NCBI GenBank assembly: GCA_903899015.1
Contig: CAIUHP010000073.1
Coordinates: 37,112-101,111, forward strand
Direction: 5' to 3'
Source: an uncultured Armatimonadota bacterium
GTDB lineage: Bacteria > Armatimonadota > Fimbriimonadia > Fimbriimonadales > Fimbriimonadaceae
DNA: 64,000 bases
The position numbers and the translations under genes were made by a program. The notes beneath the pieces are model-generated. The model saw only the letters and a program-made list of their open reading frames with translations, did not search any database and was not told the origin of the DNA. Shown one piece after another: positions 1-8,039 of the stretch. Each line of letters starts with the position of its first letter. The first letter of the stretch is position 1.

Positions 1-295
1 GCGAATTTCCCAACTCATAAATTTCAGCATTGAGCTGGGGATTGTTCGTCGCTGCGATGACCATGAAGTAATCGACAACATCGGTCGGTAAAAACTCACG
101 TGCTTCCCATCGAATCGAACCGGCATCGACTAACGCACGAACCTCATCGTTGATCCAAGGAGCAACCACCGTTATGTGAGGTCCACTCGGCAAGAGCGAC
201 TGGAGCTTTTCAGTGGCTACGAAGCCGCCCCCCACGAGCAAAATGGTCCGACCTTCTAAGGCCAGATAAACGGGATGATATTTGGTGTAAGCCAT
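1..295 (-). CDS. Precorrin-2 dehydrogenase / siroheme synthase N-terminal domain (3' part beyond window)
   Basis: Translating the complement from the ATG at 295 gives a Rossmann-type start with a GGGFVATEK nucleotide-binding loop near residues 22-30, followed by VVAPWIN and VIAATNN segments. These are typical of the NAD-dependent precorrin-2 dehydrogenase/sirohydrochlorin ferrochelatase family (CysG N-terminal half, Met8, SirC). About 98 residues are visible and the gene runs off the left edge, so it is unknown whether a methyltransferase domain follows. The start lies 1 base past the stop of the upstream reductase gene, implying co-transcription. The likely job is making siroheme for that reductase. 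Confidence in the family is good; the exact gene name is open because the rest is missing. Confidence 0.82.
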   Translation of the reverse strand, partial: MAYTKYHPVYLALEGRTILLVGGGFVATEKLQSLLPSGPHITVVAPWINDEVRALVDAGSIRWEAREFLPTDVVDYFMVIAATNNPQLNAEIYELGNS

Positions 296-296
296 T

Positions 297-1919
297 CTAA
301 ACCTCCACTAACCCGTTGGTAGATGCGGCCCCGGAATCGATTCCTTCTGCGAACGTCGTTTTCATGAGCGCGGCTAACTCTTCATCAGAGTGACGGTCGA
401 CGAAGGTGCTGAAGTCGTCCTCTTCCTCCCGCTCTTCGACGTAACCATTCAGCAAGTTTTCGATCGCGAACTTAACGTTGGTCGCAGGCACCTTGCGCCA
501 GATCGGTCGCACAAACTTTGAATCGGCGCCCAGGCGACCGCCCAAAGAGACATCGTATCCCTCGACGGAGACTCCCGCTCCCTGCTTCACCACGCATCCT
601 TGAAGTCCAATATCTCCAATGTGGTGTTGGCCACAAGAATTCGGGCAGCCGTTCAGGTTAATCCGAATCGGCTCGTCGATGGAAACGGTCTTCTCAAGAT
701 GCTCAACGATTTCGATAATCAGGCTCTTTGTTTCCGTAAGGGCCAGATTGCAGAATTCATTTCCAGTGCAGGCGACTGCAACTCGTCGGAACGACGAGGC
801 TTCAACCGCCAGCCCAGCTTGGGCGAGAAGTTTCTGAACCTGATCAACCTTCGACTGAGGAATGTCGGAGAAGAGGAGGTTTTGTTGATTGGTCGTTCGA
901 ACAATTCCCTTACCGAATTCATCGGCAATGCGAGCCGCAATTGCAACCTGCTCATCGCTCATTCGACCACTCAAGATCGAAGCGCCGATCCAATAGAGTC
1001 CTTCTTGCTTTTGAGCATGAACACCCATGTGATCTCGGAAATTCCTGCGTGGATCTTCCCATCCTTCCCCTGCATCGGGAGTCCAGCTGAGCCGCGAGCG
1101 CACCTCTTCCTCAAACCGTTCAATTCCCCACTCGTCAACAAGAAACTTCAGACGAGCCTTCTTACGATTATCACGGTTGCCAAAGTCGCGGAAAGCGCCC
1201 GTAACCGCAGCAAACACGTCGATTAGCTTCTCGGGCGGCACGAACATGTTGAGCTTCTTAGCAAAATGCGGCCGCGCAGAAAGTCCACCACCAACCCGAA
1301 TCTGGAACCCAAATTCGTCTTCCCCATTTGCTCGCTTTCGACTCACCGCAGTCGCGCCAATATCATTAATTTCCGGTTGGGAGCAATGGAGACGGCATCC
1401 AGCGACGGAGGTTTTGAACTTGCGAGGAAGGTCAGAAAACTCTTTATTGCCTTCGAAGAAGCTGTTGACCTGATTCAACCATGGACGAGCATCGAAAACC
1501 TCATCGGGATCGATGCCAGCTACCGGGCATCCGGTGACGTTCCGGAAGATGTCGCCGCAAGCGCCTGCCGTACTGATCCCAACATTCGCGAAACGCTCGA
1601 AAATATCGGGAAGGTCCTGAATTTGAAGCCAGTGAAATTGAAAATTCTGGCGAGTCGTGATATCCGTGATCCCACGTGCGTAGAGCCGAGTGACATCCGA
1701 GACCGCCCTAAGCTGGTCGGACGTCAGATAACCACTGGGCACCTTGATCCGGAGCATGAAGTGACCGACATTTGGTTTTTGCTGATACAACCCATACCAG
1801 CGCATTCGCGTAAAATCGTCCGGATTAATCGATTCGTATCCCGATTTGGCATAAGCCAGAATGTCTTCAAATACATCGAGCCCGTCTTTCTCTTTCTTAA
1901 TTCTTTCGTTTTCGTTCAT
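297..1919 (-). CDS. Siroheme- and [4Fe-4S]-dependent sulfite (or nitrite) reductase
   Basis: A 540-residue protein of the ferredoxin-type nitrite/sulfite reductase family, which catalyses six-electron reduction at a coupled siroheme/4Fe-4S centre in the cytoplasm. The cluster and siroheme ligands are visible as C384-x5-C390 (CTGNEFC) and C425-x3-C429 (CPNSC). The two-fold ferredoxin-reductase-like repeats are present: an N-terminal half with TTRQNFQFH and a second with TTNQQNLLF. Family members reduce either sulfite or nitrite. Sulfite is favoured here because the neighbours upstream are APS reductase and ATP sulfurylase, and the next gene makes siroheme. The gap to cysH is 30 bases and contains a modest GGA-type ribosome site. 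No separate flavoprotein subunit is seen, which fits ferredoxin as electron donor. Confidence 0.9.
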   Translation of the reverse strand: MNENERIKKEKDGLDVFEDILAYAKSGYESINPDDFTRMRWYGLYQQKPNVGHFMLRIKVPSGYLTSDQLRAVSDVTRLYARGITDITTRQNFQFHWLQIQDLPDIFERFANVGISTAGACGDIFRNVTGCPVAGIDPDEVFDARPWLNQVNSFFEGNKEFSDLPRKFKTSVAGCRLHCSQPEINDIGATAVSRKRANGEDEFGFQIRVGGGLSARPHFAKKLNMFVPPEKLIDVFAAVTGAFRDFGNRDNRKKARLKFLVDEWGIERFEEEVRSRLSWTPDAGEGWEDPRRNFRDHMGVHAQKQEGLYWIGASILSGRMSDEQVAIAARIADEFGKGIVRTTNQQNLLFSDIPQSKVDQVQKLLAQAGLAVEASSFRRVAVACTGNEFCNLALTETKSLIIEIVEHLEKTVSIDEPIRINLNGCPNSCGQHHIGDIGLQGCVVKQGAGVSVEGYDVSLGGRLGADSKFVRPIWRKVPATNVKFAIENLLNGYVEEREEEDDFSTFVDRHSDEELAALMKTTFAEGIDSGAASTNGLVEV

Positions 1920-1949
1920 GGTTTCTGCGTCCTAAATTCCTTGTTCTCG

Positions 1950-2678
1950 TTAGTGGCTCGGTTGCCTTGAGTGCAGGCCGCACTCCTTATGCTCTGGCTG
2001 TTCCCACCACCAGCGACCAGCTCGAATGTCTTCTCCGGGCACGGTGGCCCTGGTACAGGGCGCACACCCAATGCTTGGAAATCCCTTGTCGTGCAACGAG
2101 TTGTAAGGGATGTCGTTTGCACGAATGAATTCCCAAATCTGTTGTTCCGTCCAATCCACCAACGGGCTTAATTTCAGAATTCCGTCATGCGCCTCATCGA
2201 TCTCGACTTTGGATAATCCAACTCGAGTGACCGACTGTCCTTGCCGTAATCCCGTGATCCAGGCCTTTCTTTCTTTAAGGGCTCTTGAAAGCGGTTCGAC
2301 TTTACGAACGCCACAGCACTCGCGACGATTCTCAACCGATTCGTAAAACGACTGGGGGCCCTTGAGCCGAATCAGGTTCTGGAGCGGCTCTGTTTGAGGG
2401 CTGAAAACCTCGAAGGTCGCGCGGTATTTTTCGCGGATTCGATTCATAACGTCGTACGTCTCCTCATGGAGTCGCCCCGTGTCGAGGACAAAGATGGGGA
2501 TCTTCAGATCAAGTGACGAGATCAGATGGACCAGCACGACATCTTCCGCACCGAAGCTGCAAGCAAGTGCAACCTGATCACCAAACGTGCTTGCCGACCA
2601 AGTCAAGACATCTTCTGCCGAAGCGTTTTGTAAGCATCGGTTCAGTTCATCTATGGTTGAATGGATGGTTGTCGCCAT
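1950..2678 (-). CDS. cysH: Phosphoadenylyl/adenylyl-sulfate reductase, APS type with [4Fe-4S] cluster
   Basis: A PP-loop family reductase that converts APS (adenylyl sulfate) to sulfite and AMP with thioredoxin as donor. The PP-loop region reads SFGAEDVVL. Counting from the ATG at 2678, the cluster ligands are C121-C122 (ECCGVRK) and C205/C208 (CAPC), and the catalytic Cys is C233 in ECGLH near the C terminus. In this family the CC plus CxxC pairs distinguish APS reductases from the PAPS reductases of enteric bacteria, which lack the cluster. This fits the absence of a working APS kinase in the cluster. A longer frame opens with GTG at 2699, but the ATG at 2678 is the better start. A 209-base gap separates the start from cysN, with a hairpin and an inverted repeat. 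Confidence 0.93.
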   Translation of the reverse strand: MATTIHSTIDELNRCLQNASAEDVLTWSASTFGDQVALACSFGAEDVVLVHLISSLDLKIPIFVLDTGRLHEETYDVMNRIREKYRATFEVFSPQTEPLQNLIRLKGPQSFYESVENRRECCGVRKVEPLSRALKERKAWITGLRQGQSVTRVGLSKVEIDEAHDGILKLSPLVDWTEQQIWEFIRANDIPYNSLHDKGFPSIGCAPCTRATVPGEDIRAGRWWWEQPEHKECGLHSRQPSH

Positions 2679-2783
2679 GATCACTTTTGTTACGGCCACA
2701 AGTCCGGGGAGCCCGTCCGGACCTAGCCGCTCCTATAAATTACGCCAGAAGAATGTGCACAATCAGCCAAAAGACCCTAAACT

Positions 2784-2798
2784 CTATCAATCCGATAG
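2784..2798. promoter_or_regulatory. Inverted repeat upstream of cysH, possible operator
   Basis: The arms CTATC and GATAG are separated by five bases, about 105 bases before the cysH start. A related string (minus strand TATCTGATCGAT) lies about 35-45 bases before the cysD start. Two copies ahead of two sulfur genes suggest a shared regulator site, for example of an Rrf2/CymR-like or LysR-type protein. The similarity is short and judged by eye. Confidence 0.3.
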
Positions 2799-2859
2799 AC
2801 AATTAAAAGATTCGATCATTGAAAGCCGTAATTACCTAAGGATCGAAAGATCAAGGAAA

Positions 2860-2883
2860 GCTCCTCTCACATGTGAAAGGAGC
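2860..2883 (-). terminator. Hairpin after cysN, possible terminator or attenuator
   Basis: On the minus strand the arms GCTCCTTTCA and TGAGAGGAGC pair (one G-U) around a 4-base loop, followed by TTTCCTTGATCTTT. It begins 4 bases after the cysN stop. The T tract is interrupted, so termination may be partial, dividing cysDN from cysH and the reductase. Confidence 0.55.
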
Positions 2884-2887
2884 CGGC

Positions 2888-4399
2888 TCAGAGGAGTGAC
2901 AGGATTGCTTCGAGGGTCAAGGGTCGGGTGTCTTGACCCTCAATAACGACCTTTACCGATCCAGGCATGGGATTCCCTCCCACGGAGATCACGTGGATTC
3001 CTTGCTGAAGGAAGTCCTTTATCAGAACGTCATCAAGGTTATTTGGCAAGACCACAACAACCTTCCCAAACTTTCGAAGTTCTGATGACAATGAACGAGC
3101 ATCATCAATGGGTATTGATAACCAAAGCCACTTGCCTGTGACAATCTCCGGTTCGCTCTTCGAGACCGCTTCCTGGATCATGCCAGCGGCGACGGTTGAG
3201 TGGGTAAAGGGATCGACCATCACAAAACTTCCCGTACCCGGAGACACCGCGTATGGGTCAAAGTGCAGGGGACTGGCGGTGTGAACGATGATTCGTCCAA
3301 TGTCGTTCATTCCCAAGCTCGAGACCGGTTGTTCATCGAGTGAATCCACATCCACTCGGTGGACAATGGATTCAACCGTCGCCGAAACCCGAGTTGGCCC
3401 CTGCAAAAGCAGATATCGACGCCCCAATTCAAGGGGCTGCTCGGTCATCCAGCAAACGATCGCTTCGATTCGATCACTAACCAATGGCGGCGATGTTGGT
3501 GCGAAGAGTAAATCACCTCGACTCACATCAATGTCACGATCGAGTTCGACGACCACTCCCTGCCCCGCAATAGCTCCTAACTCCGCTTGACCACCAACGT
3601 AGAGAGATTGAACTCGCGCCGTAGAGCCTGTAGAAACTTCTACCGTATCACCTACATTCAACGCTCCGCTTTCGATTCGGCCGCTATAACCTCGATAGTC
3701 CTGATTAGGTCGAATCACATATTGAATCGGAAGTCGAAGTTCTTCGAAGGGCTTCTGATGAGGTTCAACTTCTTCGAGAAACTTGAGGAGGGTGGGCCCG
3801 GAATACCACTCCATCGATGCACTGGGTTCCACCACGTTATCCCCCAAGAGCGCTGAAATGGGGATGAACTCCGTCTGAGGAATGCCGAGCTTGGCAACAA
3901 AGGCACTAAATTCTTGAGCGATTTCATCGAATCGGTGTTCACTGAAATCCACCAAATCCATCTTATTGACGGCAACAACGAGCTGCCGAATGCCGAGCAA
4001 TGCCGAAATGGCCGCATGTCGCTTGCTCTGACTGAGCACTCCCTTTCGAGCATCAATGAGGATGACAGAGACATCGGCAGTGGACGTCCCTGTCACCATA
4101 TTCCGGGTGTATTGAAGATGCCCAGGAGTATCTGCGATGATGAATTTCCGCTTGTCCGTGGAGAAGTAACGATAAGCAACATCGATGGTGATGTTCTGTT
4201 CCCTCTCGGCGCGTAAGCCATCGGTGAGGAGTGCAAGCTCCACTTGCCCAGAACCTCTCTGCTGGCTTGCTTTTTCAATGGATAAAAGCTGATCCTCCAA
4301 GATGGACTTTGAGTCGTAAAGGAGTCGTCCAATCAAGCTACTCTTGCCATCATCAACACTTCCCGCAGTTGCGAATCGAAGAATTCCAGCCGCTGCCAT
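2888..4399 (-). CDS. cysN: Sulfate adenylyltransferase subunit 1 (GTPase) with a degenerate APS-kinase-like tail
   Basis: This is the regulatory GTPase subunit of ATP sulfurylase, which couples GTP hydrolysis to formation of APS from sulfate and ATP. GTPase motifs are clear: G1 GSVDDGKSS near residue 13, G3 DTPGH, G4 NKMD and an SAL G5 loop, followed by two EF-Tu-like beta-barrel domains to about residue 420. Residues 422-503 are an unusual tail. It reads like the beta-alpha-beta pattern of APS kinase (WLWLSI, a helix, VVVVLP, a helix, HVISVGG, and a final LTLEAILSLL), but has no P-loop and is about half the usual size. In the CysNC fusions of many bacteria a full APS kinase sits here. The start codon shares one base with the cysD stop (TAATG), indicating translational coupling. 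Confidence 0.93.
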   Translation of the reverse strand: MAAAGILRFATAGSVDDGKSSLIGRLLYDSKSILEDQLLSIEKASQQRGSGQVELALLTDGLRAEREQNITIDVAYRYFSTDKRKFIIADTPGHLQYTRNMVTGTSTADVSVILIDARKGVLSQSKRHAAISALLGIRQLVVAVNKMDLVDFSEHRFDEIAQEFSAFVAKLGIPQTEFIPISALLGDNVVEPSASMEWYSGPTLLKFLEEVEPHQKPFEELRLPIQYVIRPNQDYRGYSGRIESGALNVGDTVEVSTGSTARVQSLYVGGQAELGAIAGQGVVVELDRDIDVSRGDLLFAPTSPPLVSDRIEAIVCWMTEQPLELGRRYLLLQGPTRVSATVESIVHRVDVDSLDEQPVSSLGMNDIGRIIVHTASPLHFDPYAVSPGTGSFVMVDPFTHSTVAAGMIQEAVSKSEPEIVTGKWLWLSIPIDDARSLSSELRKFGKVVVVLPNNLDDVLIKDFLQQGIHVISVGGNPMPGSVKVVIEGQDTRPLTLEAILSLL

Positions 4400-5322
4400 T
4401 AGAAATACCCCTGTCGCTTTCTGTCTTCCATCGCAGCATCAGAACGCCTATCATCGGCACGTCCGCTTCTCTCGGTGACTCGGGCGCTGATGACCTCCGA
4501 CAAGATATCTTCGAGCGAAGATGCGTTTGATTCAATCGCTCCCGTGCACGTCGAGTCCCCCACGGTTCTAAATCGGATGCGCCTCAGTTCAGGGACTTCT
4601 CCCGGGAGCTTCGCTAGGAATTCTGAATCAGCTAACAGAACGTCGGACCTCTGGATCACCTTTCGAACGTGACTGAAATAGAGGGATGGAATCGGAATCC
4701 CTTCGGAAACGATGTACTGCCAGATATCTAGCTCGGTCCAGTTACTTAAGGGAAAGACCCGGAAGTGCTCTCCGGGATTTTTCGAACCGTTGTAGATATT
4801 CCAGAGCTCAGGCCGCTGATTTTTTGGATCCCATTGGCCAAATACATCTCGATGAGAGAAAACTCGTTCTTTTGATCGAGCCTTCTCCTCATCGCGTCGG
4901 GCGCCACCAATCGCAGCGTCAGTTTTTAATTCCGACAACGCATCAAGAAGCGTCACTGTTTGAAGTCCATTCCGGCTGGAGTACGGCCCGGTTTCTTCAC
5001 GCACTCGACCGGAATCGATTGAATCTTGAACATACCGAACAAGCAAAGTCGCCCCCGTTCGCCGAACAAGCTCATCTCGAAATTCGATTGTCTCCTCGAA
5101 GTTGTGACCGGTATCGATGTGGAGCAATGGGAAAGGGATGCCCCCCGGCGCAAATGCCTTTTGTGCCAAATGGACAAGCACGATCGAGTCTTTACCGCCT
5201 GAGAACAGTAAGGCCGGTCGTTCAAATTGCCCGGCAACCTCTCTAAGCGTATAGATTGCTTCCGACTCGAGTTGGCGCAAATGCTCGTGCTTCTGTACTG
5301 GCTGTAAGAGACTGATACCCAT
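4399..5322 (-). CDS. cysD: Sulfate adenylyltransferase subunit 2
   Basis: This 307-residue protein is the catalytic subunit of heterodimeric ATP sulfurylase, a PP-loop ATP pyrophosphatase. The SGGKDSIVLVHLA nucleotide-binding motif lies near residues 41-53, with downstream GGARRDEEKARSKER and ELDIWQYI segments characteristic of CysD; the length matches the family (about 300). It is the first gene of the minus-strand sulfur cluster and overlaps cysN by one base. The partner CysN supplies GTP-driven energy. Translation starts at the ATG at 5322 (MGISLLQPVQKHEHLRQLE), where family alignments typically begin. Confidence 0.96.
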   Translation of the reverse strand: MGISLLQPVQKHEHLRQLESEAIYTLREVAGQFERPALLFSGGKDSIVLVHLAQKAFAPGGIPFPLLHIDTGHNFEETIEFRDELVRRTGATLLVRYVQDSIDSGRVREETGPYSSRNGLQTVTLLDALSELKTDAAIGGARRDEEKARSKERVFSHRDVFGQWDPKNQRPELWNIYNGSKNPGEHFRVFPLSNWTELDIWQYIVSEGIPIPSLYFSHVRKVIQRSDVLLADSEFLAKLPGEVPELRRIRFRTVGDSTCTGAIESNASSLEDILSEVISARVTERSGRADDRRSDAAMEDRKRQGYF

Positions 5323-5596
5323 TGGTTTTCACTGTGCACCATCCAGATACTAATAATCGATCAGATATAGGAGGTATTCGGTTCTACGTCCGAGATTTAG
5401 TCGATATTCGCACGATAGGGGCTGACCACGAAACTCTGTAAGGTGGAACGATTGACCGGTTTTGAGCGCTGTAATCCATAATCGGACCTGATTTTCATAA
5501 AAATTCGGGACCTGCGATAGATTTGATAATCATCAAGCGACTTAGCCTGCCAGAGGGGTCAACCGGCAAGCAATTGCCGAACCACTAATAAACCAA
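5323..5596. other. Divergent promoter region between cysD and the ECF sigma gene
   Basis: There are 274 bases without a credible gene. The cysD side carries the TATCTGATCGAT string noted above, and AT-rich stretches lie near 5500-5535. I cannot identify a riboswitch or a clear sigma-70 promoter. Confidence 0.4.
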
Positions 5597-6187
5597 ATGC
5601 GAATGACACCTGTAGAACCGGCATCGATTGCTCCCGCATGGAGCAACGAGTCGAGCAGCCAAAATGGCGAAGTATTGCTCGATTCGAGAGCCCGAAAACC
5701 AGAAGATTTAGTCCGCCTTTTTTCCGGGGACATCTGGCGCTATACCGCGTCCCAGATTACTAAGCGAGAGGACGCGGAGGACATCGTTATGGAAGTTTTC
5801 GCGGCGGCATTTTCTGACTTCGCAAAGATTCAGCGAGCAACCGATCAAAGGGTATGGCTTCTAGCAGTCGCCCGAAAGAAGGTTGCGGACAGCCTGAGAA
5901 AGAAGTACCGCCGAGCGGAGAGACCGTTCAACGACCAAGACGAGAAAGCCGGACTTCCCATGTTTAGCGAAATTCAGATGGCAACTCGCGGCGCATTGGA
6001 GCAGCTGCCCGAAAATCAGCGAGAAGCTCTTGTGCTGAAGTACATCAACGGACTAAGCACCGAAGAAGTCGGCCTCGTTATTAGACGATCCCTCGCCGCA
6101 ACCAACAGCCTGCTCCAGCGGGCACGAGAGAGCCTGCGCGAAGCGCTTGGCCCCCAAGTCCTGGGCAAATCAGGAGAAGCGTTATGA
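5597..6187 (+). CDS. ECF-type RNA polymerase sigma factor
   Basis: A 196-residue sigma-70 family protein of extracytoplasmic-function size. Region 2 spans about residues 40-85 (LFSGDIWRYTASQITKRED, then EDIVMEVFAAAF, the usual D-A-E-D-x-V-Q-E-type segment, then VWLLAVARKKVADSLRKKYR). Region 4, about residues 130-185, has the LPENQREALVLKYINGLS helix followed by a helix-turn-helix. A low-complexity N-terminal stretch of about 35 residues is not part of the conserved core; a start at 5603 is equally possible. No Shine-Dalgarno is obvious. It overlaps the next gene by 4 bases (ATGA), the usual arrangement of a sigma factor with its membrane partner. Confidence 0.9.
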   Translation: MRMTPVEPASIAPAWSNESSSQNGEVLLDSRARKPEDLVRLFSGDIWRYTASQITKREDAEDIVMEVFAAAFSDFAKIQRATDQRVWLLAVARKKVADSLRKKYRRAERPFNDQDEKAGLPMFSEIQMATRGALEQLPENQREALVLKYINGLSTEEVGLVIRRSLAATNSLLQRARESLREALGPQVLGKSGEAL

Positions 6188-7176
6188 ACGAAATGAAAGA
6201 TCAAGATTTAGATATCCAAGAGGCAATGAAGATGAGTGCAATTACGGAAGAACCCTCCGAACAGCTCTTGCGTGAGCTTCGAGTGATGGCAAGCAAGGTC
6301 ACGCCAGCCAAGCGTCCTTGGTGGCAGCCTGGTCTTGCGATCGCTGGCGCCGCCGCTGTTACGGTGGGAGTGGTCACTCTTACGATGACTCCATCAAAAG
6401 CAACAGCTCACACGTTCGACTCGCTCATGGCAGCAGCGGCCCAGGTCAATGCGTTTCGATTCACGGTCAACAGCCACGAGAACGGTCACGAGACCAAGGT
6501 TGCCATTCAGGGCAGCGACGGTCGGTTCTCGATCAAGACTGACGAAGGAGCTCAAATGGAGTTCAACAAAGGTCTCATGCGCATCTACGATCCCCATGAG
6601 AACACGCTTACTGAACTCAATGTAGGAAGCGTCGTGGATCCGGAGATGATTGCTAACGAAGTTCAGGCCGGCATTGCGGAAGGCATGAAGGAACTGGATC
6701 TCAAGAAGAAGCTTGCCGAATATCAGCAGAAGTACGGAAAGGACCACATTCAGATTTCTCCCGTCACTTCGGAAAATGGCCACCAGGTTTACCACGTGAC
6801 CATGGAAGCTCCTGACGAACCTTCGGTCGTCAAGATGTTGGTTGACGCAAACACCGACTTGCCCGAAAAGATTCAGGTCAACGGTAAGAACAAGTCAGAC
6901 AATGATTCGGTCGTTGAAATGCAATTCGGTGTTCCAGCCCGCGGCGAAAACATCCCCATGCAATTCCCTAAGAACGCCAAGAAGGTTACGATTGACATCG
7001 GTGCCATGCTGGGTGAAGCGATGAAGCAGATGGGTGGGGACTCGAAGGAGTCCGGAAAGAATATGAAAGAACTTGAAAAACTTGGCCCCATCATTGAAAA
7101 AGCGATGAAGGAAGGAATGAAAGAAGGAGTGAAGGGTGGCAAGGGCCACGTTGACTTCAACTTCGACTCCAAGTAA
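6184..7176 (+). CDS. Membrane-anchored LolA/RseB-like protein, probable anti-sigma factor
   Basis: A 330-residue protein: a cytoplasmic stretch of about 45 residues, one membrane segment at about residues 48-70 (GLAIAGAAAVTVGVVTL), then a long extracytoplasmic region. The outer part (about residues 75-250) has the hydrophobic beta-strand pattern of LolA/RseB-like lipoprotein-sensing domains (FRFTVNSHENGHETKVAIQ; VYHVTMEAP; MLVDANTDLPEKI). The C-terminal 60 residues are Lys/Glu/Gly-rich and probably flexible. Translational coupling to the ECF sigma gene suggests it holds the sigma factor at the membrane and senses an envelope signal. No zinc anti-sigma motif (HxxxCxxC) is present, so the anti-sigma role is inferred from context. 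Confidence 0.72.
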   Translation: MNEMKDQDLDIQEAMKMSAITEEPSEQLLRELRVMASKVTPAKRPWWQPGLAIAGAAAVTVGVVTLTMTPSKATAHTFDSLMAAAAQVNAFRFTVNSHENGHETKVAIQGSDGRFSIKTDEGAQMEFNKGLMRIYDPHENTLTELNVGSVVDPEMIANEVQAGIAEGMKELDLKKKLAEYQQKYGKDHIQISPVTSENGHQVYHVTMEAPDEPSVVKMLVDANTDLPEKIQVNGKNKSDNDSVVEMQFGVPARGENIPMQFPKNAKKVTIDIGAMLGEAMKQMGGDSKESGKNMKELEKLGPIIEKAMKEGMKEGVKGGKGHVDFNFDSK

Positions 7177-7194
7177 CTTTAGAAATTGCACTGA

Positions 7195-7224
7195 GCCCGG
7201 GAAGCACTTGCTTCCCGGGCTTTT
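7195..7224 (+). terminator. Rho-independent terminator of the sigma/anti-sigma operon
   Basis: GCCCGGGAAGC and GCTTCCCGGGC form a perfect 11-bp stem with a 4-base loop, followed by TTTT. It lies 19 bases after the stop at 7176. Confidence 0.9.
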
Positions 7225-7299
7225 GTGCTTTATTCTGAAGCTTTCAGCAGACATCTCTTAGTTGGATGGAAATTCACTAATCCAGTAGAATGGCGCTTG

Positions 7300-7929
7300 A
7301 TGGGAAGAGGCATCGGACTGCAAGAGTCAGTATCCGAGAATATGGTTCGCAATCTCGCGCTCATGCAGCGAGCCTTGTCCGTTCGAACTCGCCCTTTCCA
7401 AAACATGGACCAGCGAGCCACCTGGTTTTTGCGCAGACTGGAAAACCCTGACCAAAGCCTTCGATTCCGTCTCGTACTTGAGACTCTTTGGTTGCATTTT
7501 GACTTGCTGGATGAAATGTCAGCGTTGGACGATGCTCCCCTTCGGCTTCAAACCCGAGTCATTGAACTCGCTCAAACTCACCGGACCGCTCGAAAGATTG
7601 CGGTGGGTTTGCTGTCCGAAAACCCAATCGCGGTCCTTTTCTTTAGTTTCTTCGCTCAAGCCGTGAAATCGGGAACCAGCAAATTTCAGATTGCCTTTTC
7701 AACCGAGAGTGAACCTCAAACCAAAATCTTGGTTTTCACTCCGATTGGATGGACCGAATCCATGTCCATCTCCGCCAACACGGGTCAGCCTCTAAAGGGA
7801 TTTGCACTTCGAGTAAGCCAAGCGGGATATCCTCAAGTACGCGAATTTATCAAATTCCGGGGATCTCTCCCCGACCAAATTGACTTTCGTTGGACGAGTG
7901 AGTCCGTTCTCGAAGTCTCCCTTCTTTAG
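7300..7929 (+). CDS. Conserved-type protein of unknown function
   Basis: I do not recognise this 209-residue protein. It appears soluble and mixed alpha/beta: a helical N-terminal half (QRALSVRTRPF, LRRLENPDQSLRFRLVLETLWLHFDLL) and a beta-rich C-terminal half ending EVSLL. There is no signal peptide and no cysteine pattern. The frame stays open upstream to a GTG at 7225, inside the T tract of the preceding terminator; the ATG at 7300 is therefore preferred, though no strong ribosome site decides it. It stands alone between the sigma operon and the alditol oxidase. Codon use resembles its neighbours, so it is probably a real gene. Confidence 0.6.
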   Translation: MGRGIGLQESVSENMVRNLALMQRALSVRTRPFQNMDQRATWFLRRLENPDQSLRFRLVLETLWLHFDLLDEMSALDDAPLRLQTRVIELAQTHRTARKIAVGLLSENPIAVLFFSFFAQAVKSGTSKFQIAFSTESEPQTKILVFTPIGWTESMSISANTGQPLKGFALRVSQAGYPQVREFIKFRGSLPDQIDFRWTSESVLEVSLL

Positions 7930-8039
7930 TCGAAGGAGCATCGGCCCACACCCACGTTGAGAGATCGTTTCGAAGCTGAACGTAAAAGGCTTAGCCTCGA
8001 TCTAGACGGCGACAAATGGCAGTATGCTCTTAACTCCCT

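Noticed and set aside
1266..1970. 234-codon + strand frame opposite the sulfite reductase gene
   Set aside because: It lies wholly antisense to a conserved enzyme and has no ribosome site or recognisable family; a shadow of the minus-strand codon pattern.
5323..5596. SAM or other sulfur riboswitch upstream of cysD
   Set aside because: I found no recognisable SAM-type core or kink-turn, and the region has no strong terminator-like stem.
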